Positions 25,402-34,593 of a DNA stretch of 64,000 nucleotides are shown one piece after another; position 1 is the stretch's first letter; every line of letters begins with the position of its first letter. The translations under genes and the position numbers were made by a program. This DNA comes from CBDCUW01 sp965222745 (lineage in GTDB: Bacteria; Planctomycetota; Planctomycetia; Pirellulales; Pirellulaceae). The stretch lies in assembly GCA_965222745.1 (NCBI GenBank), contig CBDCUW010000005.1, positions 186,001 through 250,000 on the forward strand, written 5' to 3'. The notes beneath the pieces are model-generated. The model saw nothing but the letters and a program-made list of their open reading frames with translations. It was not told the DNA's origin and did not search any database.

Positions 25402-28400
25402 ATGGACTGCTCTTTTTTAAGCGACCTGCTGCTCCAAACGATGCCGCTAGCCCAACAGGTGACTGACGGCGCCGGGCAAGCTGTTGAAGATCAAGGCATT
25501 TCATGGCGGCAGATCCAGGCGCTGGCGATCGCGCTAGCCGTCATGGTTTTGCCGTTCGTCGTCGGCAACTTTCTGGCCAAGTCGCTGAAGATGCCCAATC
25601 ACGGCATTCGATTCGGATGCATCCTGCTGGCTCTCGTGGCCAGTGTGGTGGTGCTGCTGACCGGAAAGATCGGACTGGGAGTTGACCTTCGCGGCGGAAC
25701 GATCTTGGTTTACGAAATCGATCCCGGCAAACTTTCCGGCGGCCAAAACGACGATCCCGTTCAATCAAAACACCTGGTCAAACCACTGACCGACCGCATC
25801 AACCCCAGCGGTACTCAGGAAATCGTGATTCGGCCTTATGGTGAATCGCAAATCGAAATCATTGTGCCGGCGGTCGACGAACGCGAGGTCAACCGAATCA
25901 AACGCAAAGTGGAAGAAGCGGGGATCCTTCGCTTTGCCATCCTTGCCAACCAGGCCGACCATCAGCGCCACATCGACCTGGCGCGCACCCAATCGGAATC
26001 GAAACTCAAAGGCATACGAACCAGCGAATCGGTTCAAGATGTCGATGGAGCGATCATCGGCGTGTGGGCGAATGTCGGTAGAGAATCGGGTGGTGATCCG
26101 GGTGAAGTGATGCCGCTACGAGTGAATGTCAGCGACGCCATCGTTCGCAATCCGGAAACGGGCCAGTTCATCAACCTGCCCGGCCACGTTCGCGGCGAAG
26201 GGGGCGAGCTAAAAATTTCCCGTTGGCTTGCCCAGGAAGGCATGAAGGGAATCGAAACCCTGATGATCATCGACCCGCTGCTGGATATCAAAGGGGAGGA
26301 CCTTGCGTTTGCCGCCAGCACGTTCGACCAAAACGGTGCTCCGGCGGTGGCATTCAATTTGACCGACGCCGGGTCGGGCCGTTTCTTTGCCTTGACCACC
26401 AACAACGCGCCGACTGGAACTCGGCAACGCCAGCTGGGAATCGTGTTGGACGACAATTTGCTATCCGCCCCCAACATCCTTCAACCGATTCGCAAAGAGG
26501 GACGAATCACGGGCCGATTCACCCGCGCGGAAGTGGAGGACCTGGTGGCGATTTTGAAAGCGGGCCAGTTGCCCGCGGCGCTGACCAAAAAACCGATCGC
26601 CGAAAACCAGATCGACGCCACACTGGGTGCCGATACGATCAGCAAAGGGCAAAAGGCGATCGCCACTTCGCTGGCATTGGTGCTGGTGTTCATTTTGATT
26701 TACTACCGTTTCGCCGGAGTCGTCGCCTGCCTGGCGCTTGTTTTGAACCTGGCGATGATCCTGGCCACGATGGTGCTGATCAACCAGCCGTTGACTCTGC
26801 CGGGGCTAGCGGGCCTGGTGCTGACCGTCGGTATGTCGGTCGACGCCAACGTGCTGATCTTTGAACGCATTCGCGAAGAATTGAAGAAGGGAGCGGCCGC
26901 TCGCATGGCGATCCGAAACGGATTTGCCAAAGCGACGGTGACCATTGTCGACGCCAACTTGACGACGCTGATCACGGCGATCGTTTTGTACGCGATCGGT
27001 ACGGACCAGATCCGCGGCTTTGCGGTCACGTTGATTTTGGGCATCCTGTTTTCGATGTTCACCGCGATCTACATGTCGCGTGCCTTCTTTGACGTTGCCG
27101 AACGACACGGATTTTTGTCGCTCAGCATGTCCGACGGCGTGAACGCGATTCGACACATGCTTTCGGGCGAGGGCAATTTGGACTTCATCGGCAAAGGCAA
27201 ATTCACCCTGTTGATGTCGGCGGTGCTTGTCTGCGTCGGATGCGCCGCGTTGTACGCCCGCGGCCGAGGAATTTTTGACATCGACTTTGCGGGTGGTTCT
27301 TCCGTGCAGTTCCAATTGGATTCGGCGCTGGAATCCGACGAGGTGCGCGAAATCGTCAAAACAGTGATGAAGACAGACGAAGGGGATGACATCCAGTTCA
27401 CCGTGAACGGAGTCGATATCGAAGGGATGCTCGAAAACACGGTCTACAAGGTCGATTCGGGCATGGATAGCGTTGATCAGCTGAAGGCAACAATCACCAA
27501 AGCGTTTGATCAATCCAGTACTGGACTGGTGACCTACGAGGTGGCGATTGCGCCCGTGGGAGAGGCTCGAGCAGCACCGGCAGGCGGAGTGATGTTGACC
27601 GCGCTGCGCGCTCAAGATACCGACGAGGCTGCGGGGGATTCTCCAGCCGAAACAGAAACACCTGGTGATCAGCCAGCAGCCGGCTCCGACGACCAAGACG
27701 AAACCGCCGCCACCGCCGATTCGGACTCGCCGGCGGAAGCCGATTCGCCCGCTGTCGTCGATGTGTCGGGCGACGTTTCGACGATCCGTCAAATCGACCT
27801 GGGCATCGAAGGCAAGGAGGGCGGCGCGGCAATCAACGCAGCAACCCTCCGCGAACTGCTGGTCAACGCGTCGACCGAAGTGGGCGTGCCCCTTTCGGAA
27901 CGATTGATCACCCTGACCCCGGTTGGTGACGGCGCCGATGAATGGCGAGATGAATCATCGCTGACCTTTGCAACCTGGAAGATCGAGTTGCCGTTGGAGG
28001 CGGCCGCGACCGACCAGCTGATGAATCAAGTCAAAACGCAAATGGACAGCGATCCCGTCTGGATCAGCAGCAGCAGTGTTGGCTCCCGCGTCGCCGGCGA
28101 CATGATCGGCCGAGCGTTCGGTGCGTTGTTTGCCAGCCTTCTGTGCATCATCGGCTATATCTGGTTCCGATTCCAACGAGTGATCTACGGGCTCGCCGCG
28201 GTTGCTGCTCTGTTGCATGACGTGTTGATCACGCTGGGCGCGATCGCCGTCAGCGCGTGGCTTGCCGATGCCCTTGGATTCCTGATGATCGATCCGTTCA
28301 AAATCAGCCTGACCGTGGTTGCGGCACTGTTGACCATCATCGGTTACTCGCTGAACGATACGATCGTCGTCTTTGACCGCATTCGCGAAACCAAAGGAAA

Positions 28401-28647
28401 GGCGCCGCGGCTGACCGGCGAGATGATCAACACCAGCATCAATCAAACACTCAGCCGAACGCTGCTCACCTCCGTGACAACGTTGCTCGTGGTGTTGCTG
28501 TTGTATCTGTTTGGCGGTGAAGGGATTCATGCCTTCGCCTTCGCATTGGTGATCGGCGTGATGGTCGGAACCTACAGTTCGATCTTCGTCGCCAGCCCCA
28601 TCCTGCTGTGGCTGCTGGAGCGAAAAGAACAACCGAAAACGACGTGA
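25402..28647 (+). CDS. secDF: Fused protein-export membrane protein SecDF
   Basis: Proton-motive-force-driven subunit that completes Sec-dependent export. The protein has 1081 residues with SecD and SecF on one chain. SecD half: a first membrane segment, GVDLRGGTILVYEID at about 93-107, the P1 periplasmic domain, and the six-helix block including LAGLVLTVGMSVDANVLIFER. SecF half: IDFAGGSSVQFQLD, then TVVAALLTIIGYSLNDTIVVFDR. Between about 720 and 790 there is a Pro/Glu/Asp/Thr-rich insertion in the SecF periplasmic region, probably disordered. An extra hydrophobic helix precedes the usual SecD start. The fusion is common in planctomycetes. Confidence 0.96.
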   Translation: MDCSFLSDLLLQTMPLAQQVTDGAGQAVEDQGISWRQIQALAIALAVMVLPFVVGNFLAKSLKMPNHGIRFGCILLALVASVVVLLTGKIGLGVDLRGGTILVYEIDPGKLSGGQNDDPVQSKHLVKPLTDRINPSGTQEIVIRPYGESQIEIIVPAVDEREVNRIKRKVEEAGILRFAILANQADHQRHIDLARTQSESKLKGIRTSESVQDVDGAIIGVWANVGRESGGDPGEVMPLRVNVSDAIVRNPETGQFINLPGHVRGEGGELKISRWLAQEGMKGIETLMIIDPLLDIKGEDLAFAASTFDQNGAPAVAFNLTDAGSGRFFALTTNNAPTGTRQRQLGIVLDDNLLSAPNILQPIRKEGRITGRFTRAEVEDLVAILKAGQLPAALTKKPIAENQIDATLGADTISKGQKAIATSLALVLVFILIYYRFAGVVACLALVLNLAMILATMVLINQPLTLPGLAGLVLTVGMSVDANVLIFERIREELKKGAAARMAIRNGFAKATVTIVDANLTTLITAIVLYAIGTDQIRGFAVTLILGILFSMFTAIYMSRAFFDVAERHGFLSLSMSDGVNAIRHMLSGEGNLDFIGKGKFTLLMSAVLVCVGCAALYARGRGIFDIDFAGGSSVQFQLDSALESDEVREIVKTVMKTDEGDDIQFTVNGVDIEGMLENTVYKVDSGMDSVDQLKATITKAFDQSSTGLVTYEVAIAPVGEARAAPAGGVMLTALRAQDTDEAAGDSPAETETPGDQPAAGSDDQDETAATADSDSPAEADSPAVVDVSGDVSTIRQIDLGIEGKEGGAAINAATLRELLVNASTEVGVPLSERLITLTPVGDGADEWRDESSLTFATWKIELPLEAAATDQLMNQVKTQMDSDPVWISSSSVGSRVAGDMIGRAFGALFASLLCIIGYIWFRFQRVIYGLAAVAALLHDVLITLGAIAVSAWLADALGFLMIDPFKISLTVVAALLTIIGYSLNDTIVVFDRIRETKGKAPRLTGEMINTSINQTLSRTLLTSVTTLLVVLLLYLFGGEGIHAFAFALVIGVMVGTYSSIFVASPILLWLLERKEQPKTT

Positions 28648-28652
28648 TGGAT

Positions 28653-28712
28653 GTCGCCAAGACTTGTAACGGAAGTCGTCAAGACTTGTAACGGAAGTCG
28701 CCAAGACTTGTA
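28653..28712 (+). repeat. Short tandem repeat, 22-bp period
   Basis: Two complete 22-base units start at 28653 and 28675, and a 16-base partial unit starts at 28697. Each begins GTCGCCAAGACTTGTA or GTCGTCAAGACTTGTA, followed by ACGGAA in the complete units. It starts six bases after the secDF stop and runs straight into the sulfatase remnant. Confidence 0.85.
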
Positions 28713-29072
28713 CACGTGATCGACATCATGGCGACCTGTGTGGAGGCGGGCGGCGCAACCTACCCCAACTCGTTCGCTGGCCACGGGATCAAACCGAGCC
28801 CAGGGCAGAGTCTGATGCCCCTTCTTCGCGATCCCACCCGTCGTCGCGAGCGAAACTTGTTCTGCGAACACGAGACACACGCCGCTATCCGCCAAGGCAA
28901 CTGGAAGCTCGTCACGCTGGCCCCAGAAGTAGAACAGTCAGCCTGGCTGTCACATCGCCCCAACAAACAAAACCTAGGCAAAGCAGGAAGGCTAGAAAAA
29001 GCTGGACTCACGAGGACCTACCAAGGTGCGTGGTGCCCCTTCACGCACTGCCCTCGCGAGTCCAAACAGTAG
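28711..29072 (+). pseudogene. C-terminal remnant of an arylsulfatase
   Basis: The frame reads HVIDIMATCVEAGGATYP-N-GHGIKPSPGQSLMPLLRD, then NLFCEHETHAAIRQGNWKLVTLAP, the usual C-terminal third of planctomycete arylsulfatases. The catalytic N-terminal two thirds, including the formylglycine motif and metal sites, are absent, and the tandem repeat lies where they should be. The final stretch to the TAG at 29072 loses similarity. A GTG at 28716 could start translation of 118 residues, but such a product could not be a sulfatase. From 29073 to 29258 I see no feature. Confidence 0.75.
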
Positions 29073-29258
29073 AGGCGATTGGAGGGGCGCGATCCGCCAT
29101 CCCTTTTCGCCCCATTCGCCGACAAAACTCGTTCCCTGGCGACAACGCCAAGAGTTTGGTAGTTTTTCGCAAAATTCGAGATACCCAGTGGTGGGACGTT
29201 CGTGTCCTCCCCTGCAACGAAACGACGTAAACGCCAAGCATCAAGGCATTTACAGCAC

Positions 29259-29332
29259 GGCGGCATAGCTCAGCTGGTTAGAGCAGCGGAATCATAATCC
29301 GCGTGTCGGGGGTTCGAGTCCCTCTGCCGCTA
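29259..29332 (+). tRNA. tRNA-Met (CAU)
   Basis: A complete cloverleaf can be folded: acceptor GGCGGCA/TGCCGCT (first pair G-T), D-arm GCTC...GAGC, anticodon stem GCGGA/TCCGC with loop ATCATAA (anticodon CAT), and T-arm GGGGG-TTCGAGT-CCCTC. The 3' CCA is not encoded. CAT could also mark an Ile-lysidine or initiator tRNA. The A-T closing of the acceptor stem and the TCATAA loop fit elongator Met best, but this was not tested by a covariance model. Confidence 0.93.
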
Positions 29333-29437
29333 CTCGCAATTTGTGGGCGTCTGACATCCTGTGGCCAATGGGTGCAGACACACCTATCGGATTGGCAGGG
29401 TGTCGTTCTTACGCACCGAAGGTGCAGCCGTTTAATT

Positions 29438-29631
29438 AGCCCAGGGCGAGGTTTTGCGAGTCTTGCGAGCAATACCGCTGCCCTGGGACTACATGCGCGG
29501 GGCAACTCAGTCCCCGCTCCCTGCGAGCATGGCGGCTTCGCCGCCATGCTCGCAGGGAGCGGGGAGATGAGAGACGGCTGACCCAGGGCAGCGTCAACGT
29601 TCGTAAAACTCCCGTTGCCTCGCCCTGGGCT
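29438..29631. repeat. Nested palindromic element
   Basis: Three concentric inverted repeats share one centre. Outer arms 29438-29451/29618-29631 are AGCCCAGGGCGAGG and its complement. Middle arms 29477-29487/29582-29592 are GCTGCCCTGGG and its complement. The inner hairpin is 29511-29536/29540-29565, 26 bases perfectly paired around a TTC loop. The spacers between outer and middle arms are 25 bases on both sides. Flanking sequence includes GGGCC-TTT-GGCCC at 29644-29656. The rest of the 29333-29935 gap shows no convincing gene. Confidence 0.85.
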
Positions 29632-29935
29632 AAGCAAAGTGCTGGGCCTTTGGCCCGAAAGAACAAGTTTGACGTTTCACCGATTAGCGTGCTCCTGGCC
29701 CTGACATCTACGGTGAACGTTGAGGTTGATCGGCTTGATTTGTTCGCGCCGGTTGCCGGGCTTGGGCTAGATTTTCCGGAACGAATGCGGTGGGAAGGAA
29801 AACAGTTTTCTGCTGAACAAACCGCCGATCGAACTACAGGCGTGCTGCCTGTCTTTTCAGCCTAAAACGGTGTCGGCACACCTCACATAGGGGCTTCTTC
29901 GTTTTTTCCAAGGAAATTGGAGCGACGTTCGCGAC

Positions 29936-31042
29936 ATGATCAAGTTGCGCCATTTTCCTGGTCTGCTGACATTCTCGTTTTTATTGCTGTGTGGGCTAAC
30001 TCAGTCAGCAGCCGGCCAACAGCCTTCAGACGGTGGTCGTTCCCAAGGTGTAGGGCTTTCCTTGGACGGGCTTGGCGATTCTCTCGGTGAAGATACCCGA
30101 CAGTCACAACCAAGTTGGAAAAACAATCTTCGCTGCACACTCGATTTATCGGATCGCCTGCTTTACACCGATCCGACGGGATACTTTTCCAACGTCGCGT
30201 TCATCGGAATCGATTTGCACAAAGTGTTTTCCGGCCCTGAAGGGGATTGGGGGACACTGATTCTGCAACCCTTCCTGACACGAACGGACAACTTGCAGCG
30301 GCGGCCGGGATTCTTTGACGATGCCCACGATTGGGAATTCGTCTACCGGATCTGCAACTTCAATTTCACCAAGTACGGACGCGGGAAGTTCAACATTCGA
30401 TTGGGACACATGGAGGTCCCCTACGGTCTTGAGCAGGTGATCAATACCAACGGCACGCTGCGAGATTACATCCACGGTCGCAACATTGGCGTCAAAGGGG
30501 ATTGGGGCGTCAGCATCAATGGCGAAACAAAGGCGGTGGAATACGAATTCGCTCTACTGCGTGGAAGCGGAAACGAGTGGCGGCAAACGGGCGACCCGTA
30601 TCTGGTGGCTGGCCGAATCGGAACTTCCCGCGGGGAACCGGTCGCCGTCGGTGTGTCGGCGCTTTACGGCGACGTGTACCGATTTGGCGCGCCCACCATC
30701 CATCGCGGGCGATTTGGATTGGATGTCATCACCGGCACCGGCCCTTTCACCTTGATGGCAGAACTTTCGCTGGGGAGCGATCCCAACGGTGACGTCGTCA
30801 ACTCGGTCACGGAACTTGATTGGAACAGCAACGACGACACGTGGCTGGTCTACAACCAGGTTCTGGGATTCAACATCGACCTACCGACTGGCACAGAAAC
30901 GCAAATCGTCAATGTGCTTGGGGTCCGTTGGGCAGCGGATTCCCATTGGGCTATCAGTGGTCAGTGGAGCCAAGATGTTGCCGCATTCAGTGGCAGGCCC
31001 AAGGTAGGCGTCTTCGCGTTTCAAACGCGGTATCGCTTTTGA
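29936..31042 (+). CDS. Outer-membrane beta-barrel, porin-like
   Basis: Protein of 368 residues with signal peptide (LLTFSFLLLCGLTQSAAG). Alternating strands rich in aromatic and glycine residues fill the chain, for example FNIRLGHMEVPYGLEQVIN, GPFTLMAELSLGSDPNGD and TQIVNVLGVRWAADSHWAISGQWS. It ends RYRF, the terminal Phe typical of outer-membrane barrels recognised by BamA. First of three co-oriented genes with a secreted protein and a hybrid kinase; gaps of 33 and 18 bases suggest an operon. Substrate unknown. AAGGAAATTGGAG upstream may be its ribosome-binding region. Confidence 0.78.
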   Translation: MIKLRHFPGLLTFSFLLLCGLTQSAAGQQPSDGGRSQGVGLSLDGLGDSLGEDTRQSQPSWKNNLRCTLDLSDRLLYTDPTGYFSNVAFIGIDLHKVFSGPEGDWGTLILQPFLTRTDNLQRRPGFFDDAHDWEFVYRICNFNFTKYGRGKFNIRLGHMEVPYGLEQVINTNGTLRDYIHGRNIGVKGDWGVSINGETKAVEYEFALLRGSGNEWRQTGDPYLVAGRIGTSRGEPVAVGVSALYGDVYRFGAPTIHRGRFGLDVITGTGPFTLMAELSLGSDPNGDVVNSVTELDWNSNDDTWLVYNQVLGFNIDLPTGTETQIVNVLGVRWAADSHWAISGQWSQDVAAFSGRPKVGVFAFQTRYRF

Positions 31043-31075
31043 AACATTTATCGAACATTCAAAAAGGGACAGCAA

Positions 31076-32092
31076 ATGTTACGGTTCACGCCACTGCTGG
31101 TTGTGTTGTGTTGGTCGATGGTGGGTTCATCACCGGCCTACAGTCAGGCCTATTGTGCGCTTCGCGATCCGACCAAGCAGATCTACGAAGCCTACCCAAT
31201 GGCAACTTCGTTTCGATCGATCGTGCGAACGGTGGATGAAAGTGTGCGACAGAAAGTGGCTGGGGAGCTGCCGTTCACCATTCATTTCAACGAGCTGGGG
31301 AAGCACACGTTGTACGTCGCCGTTCGAGACGATCGCCCGCTCGGCCTGATCCATGCCAGATCGGAAAAAGGGAAATGGGGGCTGGTTGAGGTCGCCTGGT
31401 CGCTTGATCCGTCGCTGCGCGTGCGCGATTTCTCTTTTCAGCGCTGCCGAGCCAGGCAGCGGACAGCGGTAGAGACGAATGCATTCAAGGAACAGATCGT
31501 TGGCAAGGGGAAAAATGAGCTCCGGGCGATGCTATCGAGCAATGGCAACTCGCTTGCACCCGGCGGTATAAAGATCTCCTCCGGTGCGGAGGATTTGGCT
31601 GTCACCATCCTGAGGTCGGCACTGAAGACGATCGCTGTCACGCAGTTGGTGTGGGCGAAAGATCTTCAACTCATCCGACCACTTTACTACACCTATCACG
31701 ATTTCCCCCGAGCCGCGCGGGTGGAGCGATTTGACGATGTCTACTCGCCCCGCGTGCAGCAGCAGATCGATCAAGAATTCGCGCCTGCGGACGAAAGCAC
31801 GATTGATCGCGATGCGGTGACCATGCTGGTTGTTTACGGAAGGAGCGGACAAGTGATCGGCCGGTTGATCCGCACACCGTGGCATAGTTTGGGACGAGAG
31901 ACCGTCGTGTGGTGGGCGGTGAGTGAGGATCTTGTCATTCAAAACGTATTTGCCGAGGAAGATTGGCCCGATGCGGAAGTTAAAGGTGCCTTTGTGAACC
32001 TGAAAGGGATGTCGATGGATCGTGTCCACGATTGTTCGACCGCCACCGAGGTCGTCGGTGCGGAAGTGCTTGTCTTATGTCTTCACAACTGA
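31076..32092 (+). CDS. Secreted protein with possible FMN-bind-like domain
   Basis: Protein of 338 residues with a signal peptide (LLVVLCWSMVGSSPAYSQA). The mature N-terminus CALRDPTKQIYEAYP and the block HTLYVAVRDDRPLGLIHARSEKG-WGLVEVAWSLDPSLRV resemble the strand order of RnfG/NqrC-type FMN_bind domains. ISSGAEDLAVTILRSALK stands where those proteins carry their S/T-G-A-T flavin-attachment motif, but the exact Ser/Thr-Gly-Ala-Thr is not present. The match is weak and by eye. It lies between the porin and the sensor kinase, so a periplasmic redox or ligand signal passed to the kinase is conceivable. Confidence 0.55.
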   Translation: MLRFTPLLVVLCWSMVGSSPAYSQAYCALRDPTKQIYEAYPMATSFRSIVRTVDESVRQKVAGELPFTIHFNELGKHTLYVAVRDDRPLGLIHARSEKGKWGLVEVAWSLDPSLRVRDFSFQRCRARQRTAVETNAFKEQIVGKGKNELRAMLSSNGNSLAPGGIKISSGAEDLAVTILRSALKTIAVTQLVWAKDLQLIRPLYYTYHDFPRAARVERFDDVYSPRVQQQIDQEFAPADESTIDRDAVTMLVVYGRSGQVIGRLIRTPWHSLGRETVVWWAVSEDLVIQNVFAEEDWPDAEVKGAFVNLKGMSMDRVHDCSTATEVVGAEVLVLCLHN

Positions 32093-32110
32093 AAACGTTG
32101 AGATGAGAGA

Positions 32111-34486
32111 ATGAACGTTCGGATCTATGTCGTCATCTTGATCGCCGGCTGTTGCCTGGGAGGTCTGACGTTGGTTGCAAGCCTGTTCAGCTTGCAGCGG
32201 CGGCTTGATTCTGCAGCCAGCTCGGTGACCAACGGCGCCTTGGCAATGCGCGACGTTCAGCGGTGCGAAGACACCATGGGTCAGTGGTTGGTGCTATCCG
32301 ACTTGGTCCTTGGATCGGACGAATCCTATCTCATCGACGGTGCGCTGACGTTGGCCGACGACCTCGATCGAATCCTGACGCAAATCGACGAGTCAACGTT
32401 GGGACATGCGGAGTCACCAAGTATCGAGCAGCTTAGCGGTTTCGCTGATCGCCAGCGCAAGCGGCTGATCCAGGCCCGTGATTTAGCCGGCGCGGATCGG
32501 TTCGAACAGCTCAATCGTCTTGTGCTTGAAATGGACGAAGACTCGACGCCAGCCATTGATGCCCTGACACAGCTTCGGTCGGCGATGGCCCAAAGGCATG
32601 CCGACGACGTGGAGGTATGGCACGAGCATGATCGCGATCGCAATCTTGCCGGTATGGTCGCGGTAGCGCTATTCGTCGTGTGGCTGGGGGTGCTGTGGTT
32701 TTGGTTCAGTCGGGCACTGAGCAGGCCCTTGCATTTGCTTGCCGAGGAAGCCCGTTTGGCGCTCAAGGAACAGCGAAAGCTGAACTTGATTTCAAAAGGC
32801 CCCCTGGAGGTCGTTCAGCTGACGCAGGCTTTTGCAAACCTGGTGGGCAAGCTGGATGATCAGGTACAGCGGCGAACGCAGCACCTTCATGAAGCCAATT
32901 GCCAGCTCAACGAGGCGCTGGAGCAGGCGAAGGCAGCCGACCGCGCCAAGAGCGAGTTCCTGGCCAACATGAGCCACGAGATCCGGACACCGCTGAATGC
33001 CATCATCGGCTTTGCAGAGTTGCTGCTGCAGGGAGACGACCAGATGGATGACGATAGCCGTGAGTGGGCGCAGACGATTTGCGACAGCGGAAAACATCTG
33101 CTGCATTTGGTCAACGATATTTTGGATCTGTCAAAAATCGAAGCCAAAAACTTGCAAGTGGAACGCGTACCCTGTTCGCCCCAGGAGACGATTGATGAGG
33201 TCGTTTCGATATTGCGTAGCCGAGCGATGGAGAAAGGACTGGCTTTCGATGTCTGCTACGCCGGTGCGATGCCCCAGGTGATCGAAAGTGATCCGATGCG
33301 TCTGAAACAACTGTTGATGAATCTAGTGGGCAACGCCATCAAATTCACCTCGCAGGGTTATGTCAAAATCGATGTCACGATGGTCAAGGCTGCCGATATG
33401 CCCCGCCTTCGAATCTGCGTTAGTGACACAGGTGTCGGCATTGCCAGCGACAAGCTAGACACGATCTTTGAACCGTTCGTCCAAGCCGACAATTCCGTCA
33501 CTCGAGAATTCGGTGGAACGGGACTGGGGCTGGCGATCAGCAATCAGATTGCCAAAGCCCTCGGCGGCACACTGAATGTGATGAGCAAGCCTGGGGTGGG
33601 AAGCGTGTTCGCCATCGAGATCGAAACGGGGCCGCTTGATGGCGTTGAAATGGTTTCCCACGCTTCGGCGGAGCCGGCTGCAAGGAAGAAAGTGCAGGTG
33701 CCATCCCCTTCCGACTCACACCGAGTGTTGGTGGTTGACGACGCTCCCATCAATCGAAAACTTGTGAAAGTCGTTCTGGAAAAGGCAGGTTTCCAAGTGG
33801 AAACCGCGGAGAACGGACAAGAGGCTGTCGATGCGGCTTTGGCGGAGCGTTTTGATCTGATTTTGATGGACATGCAAATGCCGGTGCTGGATGGCTATGC
33901 GGCTACCGAAAAATTGCGGGAATCAGGAATCACCATCCCCATCATCGCTTTGACAGCTCACGCGATGAAAGGGGATCGAGAGAAATGCCTCGATGCCGGT
34001 TGTAGCGACTTCCTGACCAAACCGATTGACCAGAAGCTCTTGGTACAACGGCTCACCGAAACCCTGGGCTCCGAGTCGGAACCGCACGAGACTCCAAGAG
34101 AGGCCGATGGCGAGGTCGAACGTGCCGTCGATCGGGAGCCCGGCAGCGAGCGAATCGTGTCGACATTGCCAACCGATCAACCAGTATTTCAGGAGATCGT
34201 GGACGAGTTCTTCGACTACCTGACCGTGCGACTTGACGAGTTGTATCAAGCACACGGAGAGAAAGATTTTGAAGAACTGGCGCGGATCGCTCACACCCTG
34301 AAGGGCTCCGGTGGCACGGCTGGATTTGATGCGCTGACCGAACCAGCGGGCAACCTTTGCGAATCGGCCAGGAACTGCGCCGAGGAACAGATTGAAGCTG
34401 CCCTGGGTGAACTGTCCGAGATTGTGGCTCGGATTCTGCCGGCCGAAAAACCCGTGCCTTGTTTAACGGCCAAGCAATTGTCGTGA
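32111..34486 (+). CDS. Hybrid sensor histidine kinase with receiver and HPt domains
   Basis: Protein of 791 residues. Domain order: membrane helix about 5-26, periplasmic helical sensor about 27-178, second helix about 179-200, HAMP and coiled coil about 201-285, HisKA with phospho-acceptor His289 in NMSHEIRTPLNAIIGFAELL, HATPase_c with MNLVGNAIKFT, SDTGVGI and GGTGLGLAISNQIA, receiver domain with Asp587 in ILMDMQMPVLDGYAA, and C-terminal HPt with His728 in IAHTLKGSGGTAGF. All phosphorelay residues are present, so His-Asp-His transfer can occur in one chain. The final response regulator is not in the window. Third gene of the porin operon. Confidence 0.94.
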   Translation: MNVRIYVVILIAGCCLGGLTLVASLFSLQRRLDSAASSVTNGALAMRDVQRCEDTMGQWLVLSDLVLGSDESYLIDGALTLADDLDRILTQIDESTLGHAESPSIEQLSGFADRQRKRLIQARDLAGADRFEQLNRLVLEMDEDSTPAIDALTQLRSAMAQRHADDVEVWHEHDRDRNLAGMVAVALFVVWLGVLWFWFSRALSRPLHLLAEEARLALKEQRKLNLISKGPLEVVQLTQAFANLVGKLDDQVQRRTQHLHEANCQLNEALEQAKAADRAKSEFLANMSHEIRTPLNAIIGFAELLLQGDDQMDDDSREWAQTICDSGKHLLHLVNDILDLSKIEAKNLQVERVPCSPQETIDEVVSILRSRAMEKGLAFDVCYAGAMPQVIESDPMRLKQLLMNLVGNAIKFTSQGYVKIDVTMVKAADMPRLRICVSDTGVGIASDKLDTIFEPFVQADNSVTREFGGTGLGLAISNQIAKALGGTLNVMSKPGVGSVFAIEIETGPLDGVEMVSHASAEPAARKKVQVPSPSDSHRVLVVDDAPINRKLVKVVLEKAGFQVETAENGQEAVDAALAERFDLILMDMQMPVLDGYAATEKLRESGITIPIIALTAHAMKGDREKCLDAGCSDFLTKPIDQKLLVQRLTETLGSESEPHETPREADGEVERAVDREPGSERIVSTLPTDQPVFQEIVDEFFDYLTVRLDELYQAHGEKDFEELARIAHTLKGSGGTAGFDALTEPAGNLCESARNCAEEQIEAALGELSEIVARILPAEKPVPCLTAKQLS

Positions 34487-34593
34487 TTCCGAAGCTTGAA
34501 AAGCGAATCATCCGGTTGTTCGTTCTGCGGTTTTGGTCAGCTTGGTGTAAAATCGGGCAGTGACCCGTTTTCCCTTTCAAGCGGCCAGGCAAA

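Noticed and set aside
28716..29072. Functional small gene
   Set aside because: The similarity is confined to a sulfatase C-terminus lacking all catalytic residues, so it was called a pseudogene fragment.
29650..29865. Open frame of 71 codons before the porin
   Set aside because: It starts in the edge of the nested palindrome, has no ribosome-binding site that I can see and no recognisable similarity.
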